Shown here in pieces: positions 1-7,087 of a DNA stretch of 17,946 nucleotides. The stretch is from JBBAAW01 sp041658075 (GTDB lineage: Bacteria > Patescibacteriota > WWE3 > UBA101185 > UBA10185): assembly GCA_041658075.1 (NCBI GenBank), contig JBBAAW010000016.1, forward strand, positions 1-17,946. The letters run 5' to 3'. Made by a program: the position numbers and the translations under genes. The notes beneath the pieces were generated by a model, which made no database searches, was not told the DNA's origin, and saw only the letters and a list, made by a program, of their open reading frames with translations. Numbering within the stretch: the stretch's first letter is position 1; every line of letters begins with the position of its first letter.

Positions 1-661
1 GTCCAAAAGCTTGCTGCATGGGAACCAATACACTCGTGTCTATCCCTACACCCACGAGCTGTCGGTTAAGAGTGTCTAAACTAACATCCCCATCAATCCT
101 GTTGACAAGATAATTAGCATACGCTAAAAGAGCTACTTTTTGGATATCGTTAGTATTTGCATGATCAAATCCCTCCAATACTGCTGCTGTAGAAAGTAGT
201 TGAGCTTTGTAAGCGCTCGCAATTTTTGCCTCTAGTACACCCGCCTCTATAAGCTGAGAAGGATCACCTCTGTAGGGATTTGCATCTACCAAGTCTTGCC
301 AAACAGCCTTACCAGGTCCTTCTTTAAGATTCGCTTGTTGAGGTAAAATAGTTTCTAACCTGTTTAGCGTGGCATCAAAATAATCACATTGTTCTTCCGT
401 TAAAATCCCTCTGTCCCTTAGGGTATCTATAAAACTTCTAAGTTTTGGGGTAGCTCTTTCGGGAACTAGTTCCCCTATCCCGATTTCTTCACGATCTCCA
501 GAAAGTTTCTGAACGTTTACCGTTCTTCCCCCCCGTTCTGCTCTCTCTGTTCTGAGTGTTCCAGGCTTCACATCATGGTAATCTAAAGTAATAGAAGGAA
601 CGGATACGCTTTGTTCCCGATCGTCTGTGTTTCTGTTAGTTTGGCCGTTTGATCTCGCCAT
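1..661 (-). CDS. Hypothetical protein, N-terminal 220 residues (runs off left edge)
   Basis: An open frame reads from an ATG at 661-659 down to position 2 without a stop, so the gene is cut by the window edge. I do not recognise the family. The first ~75 residues are polar, rich in Arg/Glu/Thr/Asn and probably disordered. After about residue 77 the protein looks helical (for example KLRSFIDTLRDRG, then LTEEQCDYFDATLNRLETI), with no signal peptide or membrane segment in the visible part. The start codon lies two bases after the stop of the VirD4-like ATPase gene, so the two are almost certainly co-transcribed and this protein may work with that ATPase. That functional link is inference from position only. 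Confidence 0.75.
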   Translation of the reverse strand, partial: MARSNGQTNRNTDDREQSVSVPSITLDYHDVKPGTLRTERAERGGRTVNVQKLSGDREEIGIGELVPERATPKLRSFIDTLRDRGILTEEQCDYFDATLNRLETILPQQANLKEGPGKAVWQDLVDANPYRGDPSQLIEAGVLEAKIASAYKAQLLSTAAVLEGFDHANTNDIQKVALLAYANYLVNRIDGDVSLDTLNRQLVGVGIDTSVLVPMQQAFG

Positions 662-663
662 AT

Positions 664-3258
664 CTATATAAATGTATCATCTAAATCATTACTTGACGAC
701 TGGGTGGATTTGTCGACTAGTCCCGCCTTCGGCGGGGTGACAGACGGGGTTGGGTTGACGGAATTAGGAACGACGGATGGTGCGGGTTTTGAACCCAATC
801 CACCAAAACCACCAAAAGGCCTGGGGGCGCCGGCACCAAAGCCACCAAAGGGCGAGGGTCTACCACCAAAGCCTCCCACACCGCTACTTTCCGGCGTCCC
901 TGCCACAGGTCCAAGCCGATTATTTATATACTCCTCAACTTCCTTGGCAGGTTTGCCGTATTTTAAGCTGCTCATTTCTCTAATTTTCTTTGCCGTCTCA
1001 GGATCTTTTTTGGCATTAGTAATCATCTCCCAATCCACACTTACAGAAAATGGAGTAGAAGGCTGGTTGTTCACCAAAAGCCGCAAATAATAACTACCGG
1101 TAGGATTATTCATTAAGTCTTGTTGTTTAAACACCGGCTCAAACTGCGTTTCCAGATATTTAGCGTCATCCGCGCCCACCCTAAAAGCGCAAGTGGTCCC
1201 AACATTTCCAAAAACGGCCTCTTTTATTTTGTCAGGCAATTGAGAAATAAATTGATGGGCAACAATCAAATCCAGTTTATACTTACGCGCCTCAGAAAGA
1301 ATGGTTGCAAAGTCGTCCGTGGCAAAATTTTGAAACTCGTCAACATACAAATAAAAATGAGGAAATTTAATGCCCTGATCAATCATGGTTGATCTGGAAA
1401 GCGCGGCACCTAAAATTTTTGGCACGATTAAAAGCCCTAAGAAGTTGCTGTTTTCCTCGCCAATCCTGCCTTTAGAAAGGTCGCAAAGTAGTATCTTTTT
1501 CTCCGCCATGAGTTTTTTAAAGTTAAACGCTGACTTTGGCTGACCTACAATGTTTCTCATAACTTTTTCCGTCACAAAACGATCAAATTTAGACACAAAA
1601 TAGCCCATCTGCTCGCCCTTAGTCTGTTCGCTGGTATGTGCCATTTCATCCACCCAATACTTTTTAACCAAAGGATCCGTAATTTTAGGAATGAACGACT
1701 CGGCGTAGCGTTTGTCAATTAAAAGTCGCAAAACATCAACCATGGTACTTTCTTTATCCATCATGGCCGTGAGCATTACGTTTCTAATGGCGCGCTCCAG
1801 CTTGGGACCCATAATTCCCTGCCTATTTGGGTCATATAGTTTATAAAGCGACGAAATAAAGGAATTAATGATAAGATGTTTTTCCTCTTCCGAATCAGCC
1901 TCAAGCATGTTTAGTCCCATGGGACGTTCTGTATTGCCCGCGTCAAACAAAATAACGTCATCCATCCTGTGGGGGGGAATTTTCTCCAAAAGCTCGCTAA
2001 TGTCACTTCCATGCGGGTCAATAACCGCCACACCCTCGCCATTTATAATGTCCTGCAAAACCATACTCATTAAAAATTGTGATTTTCCCGTACCTGTTTG
2101 ACCGATAATATAAGTGTGACGCACGCGATCTTCCGGCATCATATAAACTTTTTGCTTGACTCCTCTAAAAATGCTTTGACCAAGATACAGCCCGGTTGTA
2201 GGTAGGTTAACGGGAGCAGATGCGCGACGGGAAACAAGCCAAATAATTCCCGGCGTTTGCACATTTTTGTTGGGTAAATGAAAGACCGTAGCAAGCTCTT
2301 CTGTATTTAAAACCGAACAATTTCTGTAAAGCGAAATATCAAAAAACGGAATGTGTAATTCCCGCACATTGAGACGACGGTAAATAAAGTCGTTAATGAG
2401 CTTCATTACAAAGATGAATTTCCGCTTTCTAAATTTGTTATACGACACATTGGTAAATTGCTCAAAACTGGAGGTTAAATTTCGCAGATGCGTTTGGGCA
2501 GAAAATTTATCGTTTGACACGGCAATAAGTCTTACGGCAGCGTCAAAACCCGGTTTAGAGATTTTTTTCTCTACGCCTTTTAAAAATTCAGTGTCCACCG
2601 CACTTTTTCCATCCGCGGCTTTGGCTTTGATACCAGCACAGAAGGCGCTTCCGCACCTTCTCCAACCTTCACCGGCGGGAGAAATTACAAATTGCACTGC
2701 CAATACTTCGTCCGCGCCCATTTTGCTCATGGCAGATGTTAAGGGCGACATTGAGTCGGATCCCATATCCTCGTACATTTTAATTGGATAATAAGCAGGT
2801 CCGGCAAGTTTAATTTCATTTACTACTGTATACGCCCCCCTATCCCAAACTTCGGTTGGGTCTACAATGTCAATTTCCGCTGTTGGGTACGCGCCATTAA
2901 TTTGCTTCTCCACCAAGCTTGCCAGCTCATCAGGCACCGCCACATAAAAACCTATTCCTGACGACTTAGATACAATTTCAAAGGAAATTCTATATTGACC
3001 CGTAAACAATGCGCTAAAAAACGACTTTCTAAAACCCATTAAACCACCAAACATCTGTTCGGCCACTTTGATCTCCAGCTCGTTTTGAGAAGGAATTTTA
3101 ATTTGCAAAAATGTTAATTTATATGCGCCGGATTTTTCGCGCTGTGTCCTAATAAACCAAGCGAGCAGAAAAAAACCGCCTACGACTACCGTCACCAATA
3201 TTGTAACAACTATTGCCCAACCGATAATATTTTGAACTATTATTGAAATGTCGGTCAT
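664..3258 (-). CDS. VirD4/TraD/HerA-like ATPase, membrane-anchored
   Basis: 864 aa. One N-terminal membrane segment (residues ~12-36) is followed by a long region to ~350 of a type I associate with these proteins in CPR bacteria. The P-loop ATPase core then begins. Walker A is GQTGTGKS at 386-393, the strand AVIDPHGSD lies at ~411-419, Walker B is YLYVDEFQNF around D640/E641, and a sensor-like AHQF sits at 667-670. This arrangement is that of type IV secretion coupling proteins (VirD4/TraD/TraG) and the related HerA/DUF87 ATPases, which pump DNA or protein across the membrane as hexamers. The C-terminus (~790-864) is a Gly/Pro/Phe-rich tail of GGFG-type repeats, probably disordered. The neighbours are unknown genes in the same operon, 1-2 bases away on each side. 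Whether the substrate is DNA or protein cannot be told here. Confidence 0.85.
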   Translation of the reverse strand: MTDISIIVQNIIGWAIVVTILVTVVVGGFFLLAWFIRTQREKSGAYKLTFLQIKIPSQNELEIKVAEQMFGGLMGFRKSFFSALFTGQYRISFEIVSKSSGIGFYVAVPDELASLVEKQINGAYPTAEIDIVDPTEVWDRGAYTVVNEIKLAGPAYYPIKMYEDMGSDSMSPLTSAMSKMGADEVLAVQFVISPAGEGWRRCGSAFCAGIKAKAADGKSAVDTEFLKGVEKKISKPGFDAAVRLIAVSNDKFSAQTHLRNLTSSFEQFTNVSYNKFRKRKFIFVMKLINDFIYRRLNVRELHIPFFDISLYRNCSVLNTEELATVFHLPNKNVQTPGIIWLVSRRASAPVNLPTTGLYLGQSIFRGVKQKVYMMPEDRVRHTYIIGQTGTGKSQFLMSMVLQDIINGEGVAVIDPHGSDISELLEKIPPHRMDDVILFDAGNTERPMGLNMLEADSEEEKHLIINSFISSLYKLYDPNRQGIMGPKLERAIRNVMLTAMMDKESTMVDVLRLLIDKRYAESFIPKITDPLVKKYWVDEMAHTSEQTKGEQMGYFVSKFDRFVTEKVMRNIVGQPKSAFNFKKLMAEKKILLCDLSKGRIGEENSNFLGLLIVPKILGAALSRSTMIDQGIKFPHFYLYVDEFQNFATDDFATILSEARKYKLDLIVAHQFISQLPDKIKEAVFGNVGTTCAFRVGADDAKYLETQFEPVFKQQDLMNNPTGSYYLRLLVNNQPSTPFSVSVDWEMITNAKKDPETAKKIREMSSLKYGKPAKEVEEYINNRLGPVAGTPESSGVGGFGGRPSPFGGFGAGAPRPFGGFGGLGSKPAPSVVPNSVNPTPSVTPPKAGLVDKSTQSSSNDLDDTFI

Positions 3259-3259
3259 A

Positions 3260-3763
3260 CTAAATTATTGAATGGACTTGCTCCACACCTTCAATAAATT
3301 CCTGCTCTTTAATGTCCGCCTTTTTGGTAGTTTCGTCCGCAATTTCAGCCACGCGATGTGTTTTTATCCTCCCGGTTCTTTTGTCGACAATTGTCCCATT
3401 TAACGGAGCTGCCTCCGGTTGTGCGACTTGGGGTTCCTTGGATTTTTCCTCCTTGGGTTTGTGAACTTCCGCGGGTTTTAATTTCTCCCCCACCTCCAAC
3501 GTTACCAAAGTTTCCGGTGCTTCATATATTTCCGCGCTACGTCCTGCCTCTTCTTTTCTCGCCTTGTTCAACAACTCCTGCGCTGTTATATCCGACTCTA
3601 AACCCCCACCACCTTCTCCACCACCGGCAATTCCGGGCTTTCCAAAACTACTACCCAATGGTTTTTGTGTAGGCTTCTGATTTTGATCGTCGGTTAAATT
3701 TACCGGTGGGTCGGGCAGAGACCAAATATCGTTCACATTCGCATTTTGGGCAGTATCACTCAT
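3260..3763 (-). CDS. Hypothetical disordered protein, first gene of the ATPase operon
   Basis: 167 aa, not recognised. The composition is dominated by Pro, Gln, Lys, Glu and Gly, with a GGGEGGG stretch near residue 50 and no hydrophobic segment, so most of it is probably disordered. A more ordered stretch may lie at the C-terminus (about 120-167), where a VDKRTGRIKTHRVAEIA-like segment and an acidic helix occur. It ends one base before the ATPase start codon and is preceded by a promoter directly on its ATG, making it the first gene of a three-gene operon. A role as adaptor or regulator of the ATPase is possible but rests only on position. The start at 3763 is supported by the promoter placement; there is no Shine-Dalgarno sequence. 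Confidence 0.7.
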   Translation of the reverse strand: MSDTAQNANVNDIWSLPDPPVNLTDDQNQKPTQKPLGSSFGKPGIAGGGEGGGGLESDITAQELLNKARKEEAGRSAEIYEAPETLVTLEVGEKLKPAEVHKPKEEKSKEPQVAQPEAAPLNGTIVDKRTGRIKTHRVAEIADETTKKADIKEQEFIEGVEQVHSII

Positions 3764-3767
3764 GCCA

Positions 3768-3796
3768 ATATAATATCACTATTTCTAGTTTTCCAA
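3768..3796 (-). promoter_or_regulatory. Sigma70-type promoter, probably leaderless, for the ATPase operon
   Basis: On the minus strand TTGGAA (3796-3791) is followed after 17 bases by TTATAT (3773-3768), with only four bases between the -10 box and the ATG at 3763. Transcription would start at or very near the A of the start codon, and no Shine-Dalgarno sequence is present, which fits a leaderless mRNA. An alternative promoter, TTGCAG-16-TAAAAT, lies a little further upstream and would give a short leader. Confidence 0.4.
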
Positions 3797-3935
3797 TAAA
3801 TCCTTTATTTTATGCTAAAAATAGTTTTCTGCAAGGTGAAACACCTGTCGATTGGTTTATATAATTAAAGTTGCTCTACTTCTTTAATGATAATAAGTGA
3901 AGCCAGTCTGACTTCGGCAAGCGGCTTAATCAGTT

Positions 3936-4294
3936 TTATGTAAAATTCTTTTCTACAAATTCAATTCCTTCCAAATGATCACATTCGTGTTGAATTACCC
4001 TTCCCATATTTCAATCTGCTCTTTGGATGTAAAGATAATCTTTGGATTAATATAAACCCTTAAAATGTCGCTCTGTTCTTTTGGGCGGACTTCAGTTTCT
4101 TTAGGTTCAGTAACAAAAACACGGCAGTTTTCACCTATTTGGGCTGCAGCCATACCGATTAAACCGTTAGCTCTCATTGTATCAACCAGATCTTCAATGA
4201 CTTGCTTTATTCTTAGGTCGTTCAGATCTGTAACTTGTAGGTTTTGAGCTTTTAATAAAGGATTACCAATCTGCAATGTTTCTCTTACTGCCAT
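3936..4294 (-). pseudogene. def: Peptide deformylase remnant with internal frameshifting deletion
   Basis: The first frame (4294-3995, 99 aa) matches the N-terminal half of peptide deformylase, the Fe/Zn enzyme that removes formyl groups from nascent proteins. It has the motif-1 region GLIGMAAAQIG at 44-54, a YINPKI strand at 81-86, and it reaches WEG, where the second motif EGC[LG]S begins. The metal-binding Cys should come next, but the frame hits a stop. In the next frame, a few bases on, the third motif appears intact as VIQHECDHLEGIEFV (HECDH at 3989-3975), ending at a TAA at 3938-3936. About 40 codons between motif 2 and motif 3, including the Cys ligand, are missing and the frame is shifted. 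From the usual Cys-to-His spacing I estimate a loss near 118 bases, which is not a multiple of three. The product cannot be active. An assembly error is the alternative. Confidence 0.8.
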
Positions 4295-4773
4295 GTGTTT
4301 ATACTACTTTAGTGAGTGATTTTTGTTCATTTATATACTTTGGGGATCGTCTACCCGACGTTATTACATTACTTGTTGTAGTACGACCTTGGGGATAGGG
4401 CACTTCTTTTTATAAAAGATGCAAAGGTTTACAATAGATTTACTTTTGACTTGCATTTCTTGCTGTGATGACGGTAAAAAACGTTAGTCGTAGAGTACAA
4501 CAAATGTTTTACCTTGCAGTAACAACCTTAACAATCACCAAATCTTATTTTTAATGTAAACCTTATAAGAATTCGGAAAAAGATGTGTGTCACCTGCCAG
4601 TCGATATTTCGTCCATAATTAAGATAACAGTAGTTGATTTCTTAATGTATTATCTAATCGTTTAGGATAAATTCAGGAAGGAATTTTTTCGTGAGTATAC
4701 TTCAAAAACAGTTACCTTAATATCAACGGGAGCTGCTACAACAACGTATTTTCAAACTCCGCAGTGAGGTAAT
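4295..4773. other. Gene-poor interval, possible decayed coding sequence
   Basis: About 480 bases without an intact gene. On the minus strand a short open stretch (4409-4299, ~36 codons, containing VPYPQGRTTTSNVITSG) ends with a TAA four bases before the deformylase start, as the tail of a co-transcribed upstream gene would. Another short stretch reading VVVAAPVDIKVTVFEVYS lies near the bL25 end. Neither has a credible start and both are hemmed in by stops in every frame. I see no tRNA, terminator with T-run, or repeat. The interval is either decayed genes alongside the broken deformylase or plain spacer. Confidence 0.4.
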
Positions 4774-5502
4774 TTACTTCTTGTCGCCCTTATCTTTACC
4801 CTTGTCTTTATCTTTATCCCCTTTTTCCGATTTCTTTTCTTCTTCCCTCTTGGCTTTTTCCTCGTCACTTAGCTCTTCCGTAGCTGTAACCTTAGCCAAA
4901 GCCTCTTCCTCCGTAATAACCGTAGCTTCTTCCTCCACCTTCATTTCCTGTACTTTATCAAGCTTTGCCACAGGCTCATCCGCATCGTACTCGCTAATTT
5001 CCACTTTACTTCTATCGTATTCCAAATCTGCAATCTTTACCTCATCGCCAATATTAACAAGCTTAACCGCGTCAATAACAAACTCTTTTGGCAAGTCGGC
5101 AGGCAGTGCCTCCACTGCAATCTCGTCAAGCAACTTAAGCATCATAGCTTCGCCCGCTTTTATCAAGGGATTAAGCTCTTCATTAATAATTTCCACGGGA
5201 ATTTGCGCCGTAAGCTTTTCTTTAAGATCAACTTTTCTAAAAACTGCGTGAATGGGCTTTAGACTTACAGGATGCAGCTGAACCTCGCTAATTAAAACCT
5301 TAAAATTTGCACCTTCCAACGCAAAGTCAATAAGTGACGTCTCACCCGACCCTTTATAAACCTTGTTAAATTCCACAAAACCCATTACCACCGGCAAGGA
5401 CGGCTTGGCTTTTTCCATAACCACCCCCGGCAAACTATTTTGTTTTCTTAAAGGCTTATTGTGTTTTCCAAATTCTTTTCTGGTTTTTGCATTAATTTGC
5501 AT
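4774..5502 (-). CDS. rplY: Ribosomal protein bL25, CTC form with acidic/lysine tail
   Basis: 242 aa. Residues ~1-93 form the 5S rRNA-binding L25 domain (FGKHNKPLRKQNSLPGVV near the start, then VLISEVQLHPVSLKPIHAVF at ~69-88). Residues ~97-185 are the C-terminal beta domain of the long CTC/TL5 form (IPVEIINE, AGEAMMLKLLDEIAVEALP, DLPKEFVIDAVKLVNIGDEV). A charged tail (~186-242) of Glu then Lys/Asp/Gly follows, which is common in bacterial bL25 and probably disordered. The protein binds 5S rRNA in the large ribosomal subunit. The start at 5502 is fixed by a Shine-Dalgarno sequence five bases upstream. Its first 55 bases overlap the end of the zinc-ribbon gene, so translation may be coupled. No clear terminator follows. 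Confidence 0.92.
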   Translation of the reverse strand: MQINAKTRKEFGKHNKPLRKQNSLPGVVMEKAKPSLPVVMGFVEFNKVYKGSGETSLIDFALEGANFKVLISEVQLHPVSLKPIHAVFRKVDLKEKLTAQIPVEIINEELNPLIKAGEAMMLKLLDEIAVEALPADLPKEFVIDAVKLVNIGDEVKIADLEYDRSKVEISEYDADEPVAKLDKVQEMKVEEEATVITEEEALAKVTATEELSDEEKAKREEEKKSEKGDKDKDKGKDKGDKK

Positions 5503-5804
5503 ATCGACTCCTTTTTTAGAGCTTGGTGCAGGTCTAAAAGCTCCGTGTACGAAATTTCTTTTAATTTTGTAAACTTAACCACTTCCTCTGACACTAAATC
5601 AGTCATCATAGGTGTGGTAGCGTTTCCCGCCATAGTAAGCGTTACCATACTTTGCGACTGACAGCTAGAACAAACTACATGTCCAATGGTAATAAGTGGC
5701 ATTTTGTCGTTAAGCAGAGCAAAAGTACTATCTTTTAGCGACTCTCCACATTTATAACATTTGGTATCCGCCAACTTATTCTTTATGTAAGCTTGTTCAA
5801 CCAT
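5448..5804 (-). CDS. Small zinc-ribbon protein of unknown function
   Basis: 118 aa from the ATG at 5804; the same frame is open to an ATG at 5843, but a promoter at 5832-5860 would start transcription near 5825, which excludes that start. Two Cys pairs (TKCYKCGESL near residue 15 and HVVCSSCQSQ near residue 42) form a probable zinc ribbon. A short strand-rich part and a helical C-terminus (SYTELLDLHQALKK) follow. I do not recognise the family. It could bind nucleic acid or a protein partner, as small zinc ribbons often do. It overlaps the bL25 gene by 55 bases in another frame, so the pair form an operon. The overlapping C-terminal ~18 residues may be the less conserved part. Confidence 0.7.
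   Translation of the reverse strand: MVEQAYIKNKLADTKCYKCGESLKDSTFALLNDKMPLITIGHVVCSSCQSQSMVTLTMAGNATTPMMTDLVSEEVVKFTKLKEISYTELLDLHQALKKESICKLMQKPEKNLENTISL
5508..5513 (-). promoter_or_regulatory. Shine-Dalgarno site of rplY
   Basis: AAGGAG on the minus strand, five bases before the ATG at 5502. It lies inside the coding sequence of the upstream zinc-ribbon gene and fixes the start of bL25. It is one of the few strong ribosome binding sites in this window. Confidence 0.8.
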
Positions 5805-5831
5805 AGGACAATGGATTCTACAACAATGGGA

Positions 5832-5860
5832 ATTGTATAGCAACAGGAGGCAATTTTCAA
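5832..5860 (-). promoter_or_regulatory. Promoter of the zinc-ribbon-rplY operon, with overlapping inverted repeat
   Basis: On the minus strand TTGAAA (5860-5855) is followed after 17 bases by TACAAT (5837-5832), predicting a start near 5825 and a leader of about 20 bases. An inverted repeat ACAAT-GGGA-ATTGT (5823-5836) covers the -10 box and start site and could be an operator, though it is short. Confidence 0.5.
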
Positions 5861-5884
5861 GCCTAGCCGATTTCTACAATATGA

Positions 5885-5913
5885 TTGACAAAATTCTTTA
5901 CATTGTTTACACT
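5885..5913 (+). promoter_or_regulatory. Promoter of the Panacea toxin-antitoxin operon, leaderless
   Basis: A consensus TTGACA (5885-5890) is followed after exactly 17 bases by TACACT (5908-5913). The expected start site is about seven bases on, which is the A of the ATG at 5920. No Shine-Dalgarno sequence is present, so the mRNA is probably leaderless. A direct repeat TTTACA-TTG-TTTACA (5897-5911) lies between and over the -10 box and is a candidate operator for autorepression by the HTH antitoxin. Confidence 0.6.
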
Positions 5914-5919
5914 CTCGTT

Positions 5920-6699
5920 ATGATTGGTAAATTTATACAGAAACAACGCAAAACAAATGGGATATCGCAGGAATATCTTGCTAAAGAGCTGGGTATTTCT
6001 CGTCCCACCTACATTCAAATGGAGCTTAACAAAAAAGATCCCACCCTAACTCAAGCTCAAAAACTAGCAGATATTTTTGGAATTTCCTTTAACGACTTTA
6101 TTTTGCAACAGTCCCCGTCCCCCATCGTCAAAATTGAAAAAGAGAAAAAACCGCAAATAAAAGAGCGGGAGGAAATTAGAATCAGCGTTCCACAAAGAAA
6201 GTTGGACAAATTTAAGGAGGTTTTGGTTTATATACTATCCAAAATTGGCGCCGAGCCTCAAATAGGTGAAACCGCACTATATAAGATTTTGTATTTTATT
6301 GACTTTGATTATTACGAAAAATACGAGGAACAACTTATTGGCGCCACATATATTAAAAATCATTATGGTCCCACGCCGGTGGAATTTAAAACTATAGTTG
6401 ACGATATGATAAAAAAGGGCGAACTTCAAAAAGTTGAAGGTAAGTATTTTAGTCACTCCCAAAAAAAGTACCTGCCTGTGCGTCAACCGGATTTAACAAA
6501 ATTAAAAAGCGCGCGCGAACTTAAACATATAGACGAAGTTTTAGCCCGTTTAAGCCACATGAACGCCAATGAACTTTCTAACTACTCGCACGAAGATGTT
6601 CCGTGGATTGTTGCCCAGGAAGGTAAGCCCCTTAATTATGAGGCGGTGTTTTATCGCACTCATAAAACATCGGTAAGAGCTTATGGCAACACAGATTAG
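5920..6699 (+). CDS. HTH-Panacea (DUF4065) antitoxin
   Basis: 259 aa from the ATG at 5920; the frame extends upstream to 5833, but the promoter at 5885-5913 and the alignment of the HTH with the new N-terminus favour 5920. Residues ~1-62 are an Xre/Cro helix-turn-helix (IGKFIQKQRKTNGISQEYLA, then LGISRPTYIQMELNKKDPTL). A charged linker follows to ~95. Residues ~98-230 carry the Panacea/DUF4065 (SocA-like) signature: TALYKILYFIDFDYYEK at 118-134, YIKNHYGPTPVEF at 144-156 and ELSNYSHEDVPW at 218-229. In this family the HTH binds the operon promoter and the Panacea domain neutralises an adjacent toxin. The next gene overlaps its last 17 bases and encodes a RelE-like toxin, fitting that role. Confidence 0.88.
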   Translation: MIGKFIQKQRKTNGISQEYLAKELGISRPTYIQMELNKKDPTLTQAQKLADIFGISFNDFILQQSPSPIVKIEKEKKPQIKEREEIRISVPQRKLDKFKEVLVYILSKIGAEPQIGETALYKILYFIDFDYYEKYEEQLIGATYIKNHYGPTPVEFKTIVDDMIKKGELQKVEGKYFSHSQKKYLPVRQPDLTKLKSARELKHIDEVLARLSHMNANELSNYSHEDVPWIVAQEGKPLNYEAVFYRTHKTSVRAYGNTD

Positions 6700-7087
6700 C
6701 TATTCTCAAACGCTAGAATTTGAAAAAGGTTTTAGAAAACTGCTCAAAAGGTTTGGAACTCTAAAGGACGACTTAGAAACAGCTAAAATTGCCGCTATCG
6801 AGCTTTATCACATTCACAAAATAGATAATTTAAGCATCTTTCCCGTTCAAGGGTTTTGCGTTAAAGGTACTCAGATCTTTAAACTTAAGAAATTTGCCTG
6901 CAGAGCATTAAAGGGGCGTGGCTCCAAAAGCGGGATCCGCATAATATACGCGTTTTACAGCAGGGAAAACAAAATTGAATTTATTGAGATTTATTTTAAG
7001 GGCGATCAAGAAAACTATCTAGCGGAAAGATCGGATACGTATTATTTAACGGCATTAAAAGCATTAACCCGCCCGGCGGACCAGTAA
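6683..7087 (+). CDS. RelE/ParE-superfamily toxin partner of the Panacea antitoxin
   Basis: 134 aa. The fold pattern is RelE/ParE-like. There is an N-terminal helical pair (LEFEKGFRKLLKRFGTLKDD). A central part IFKLKKFACRALKG carries basic residues on a strand, followed by GRGSKSGIRIIYAFYS, a typical Arg-containing strand, and KIEFIEIYFKGDQEN, the usual final strand with an acidic turn. Family members are mostly ribosome-dependent mRNA endonucleases or gyrase inhibitors; the sequence alone does not say which. The start at 6683 sits inside the antitoxin gene, so translation is probably coupled. The last 46 bases run antisense to the end of the subtilase gene, so this operon and the surface operon converge with no space for a terminator. 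Confidence 0.8.
   Translation: MATQISYSQTLEFEKGFRKLLKRFGTLKDDLETAKIAAIELYHIHKIDNLSIFPVQGFCVKGTQIFKLKKFACRALKGRGSKSGIRIIYAFYSRENKIEFIEIYFKGDQENYLAERSDTYYLTALKALTRPADQ

Noticed and set aside
722..736. Strong hairpin CCCGCC-TTC-GGCGGG
   Set aside because: It lies inside the VirD4-like coding region encoding a Pro-Lys-Ala linker and has no T-run, so it is not a terminator. It resembles the GC hairpin before sipW, but two dissimilar copies do not make a repeat family.
704..1090. Plus-strand frame with Pro/Lys repeats
   Set aside because: Antisense of the Gly/Pro-rich tail of the VirD4-like gene, which has clear domains on the minus strand.
3901..3935. Possible terminator after the deformylase remnant (AAGCC...GGCTT)
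   Set aside because: Only five base pairs with an 18-base loop and no T-run.
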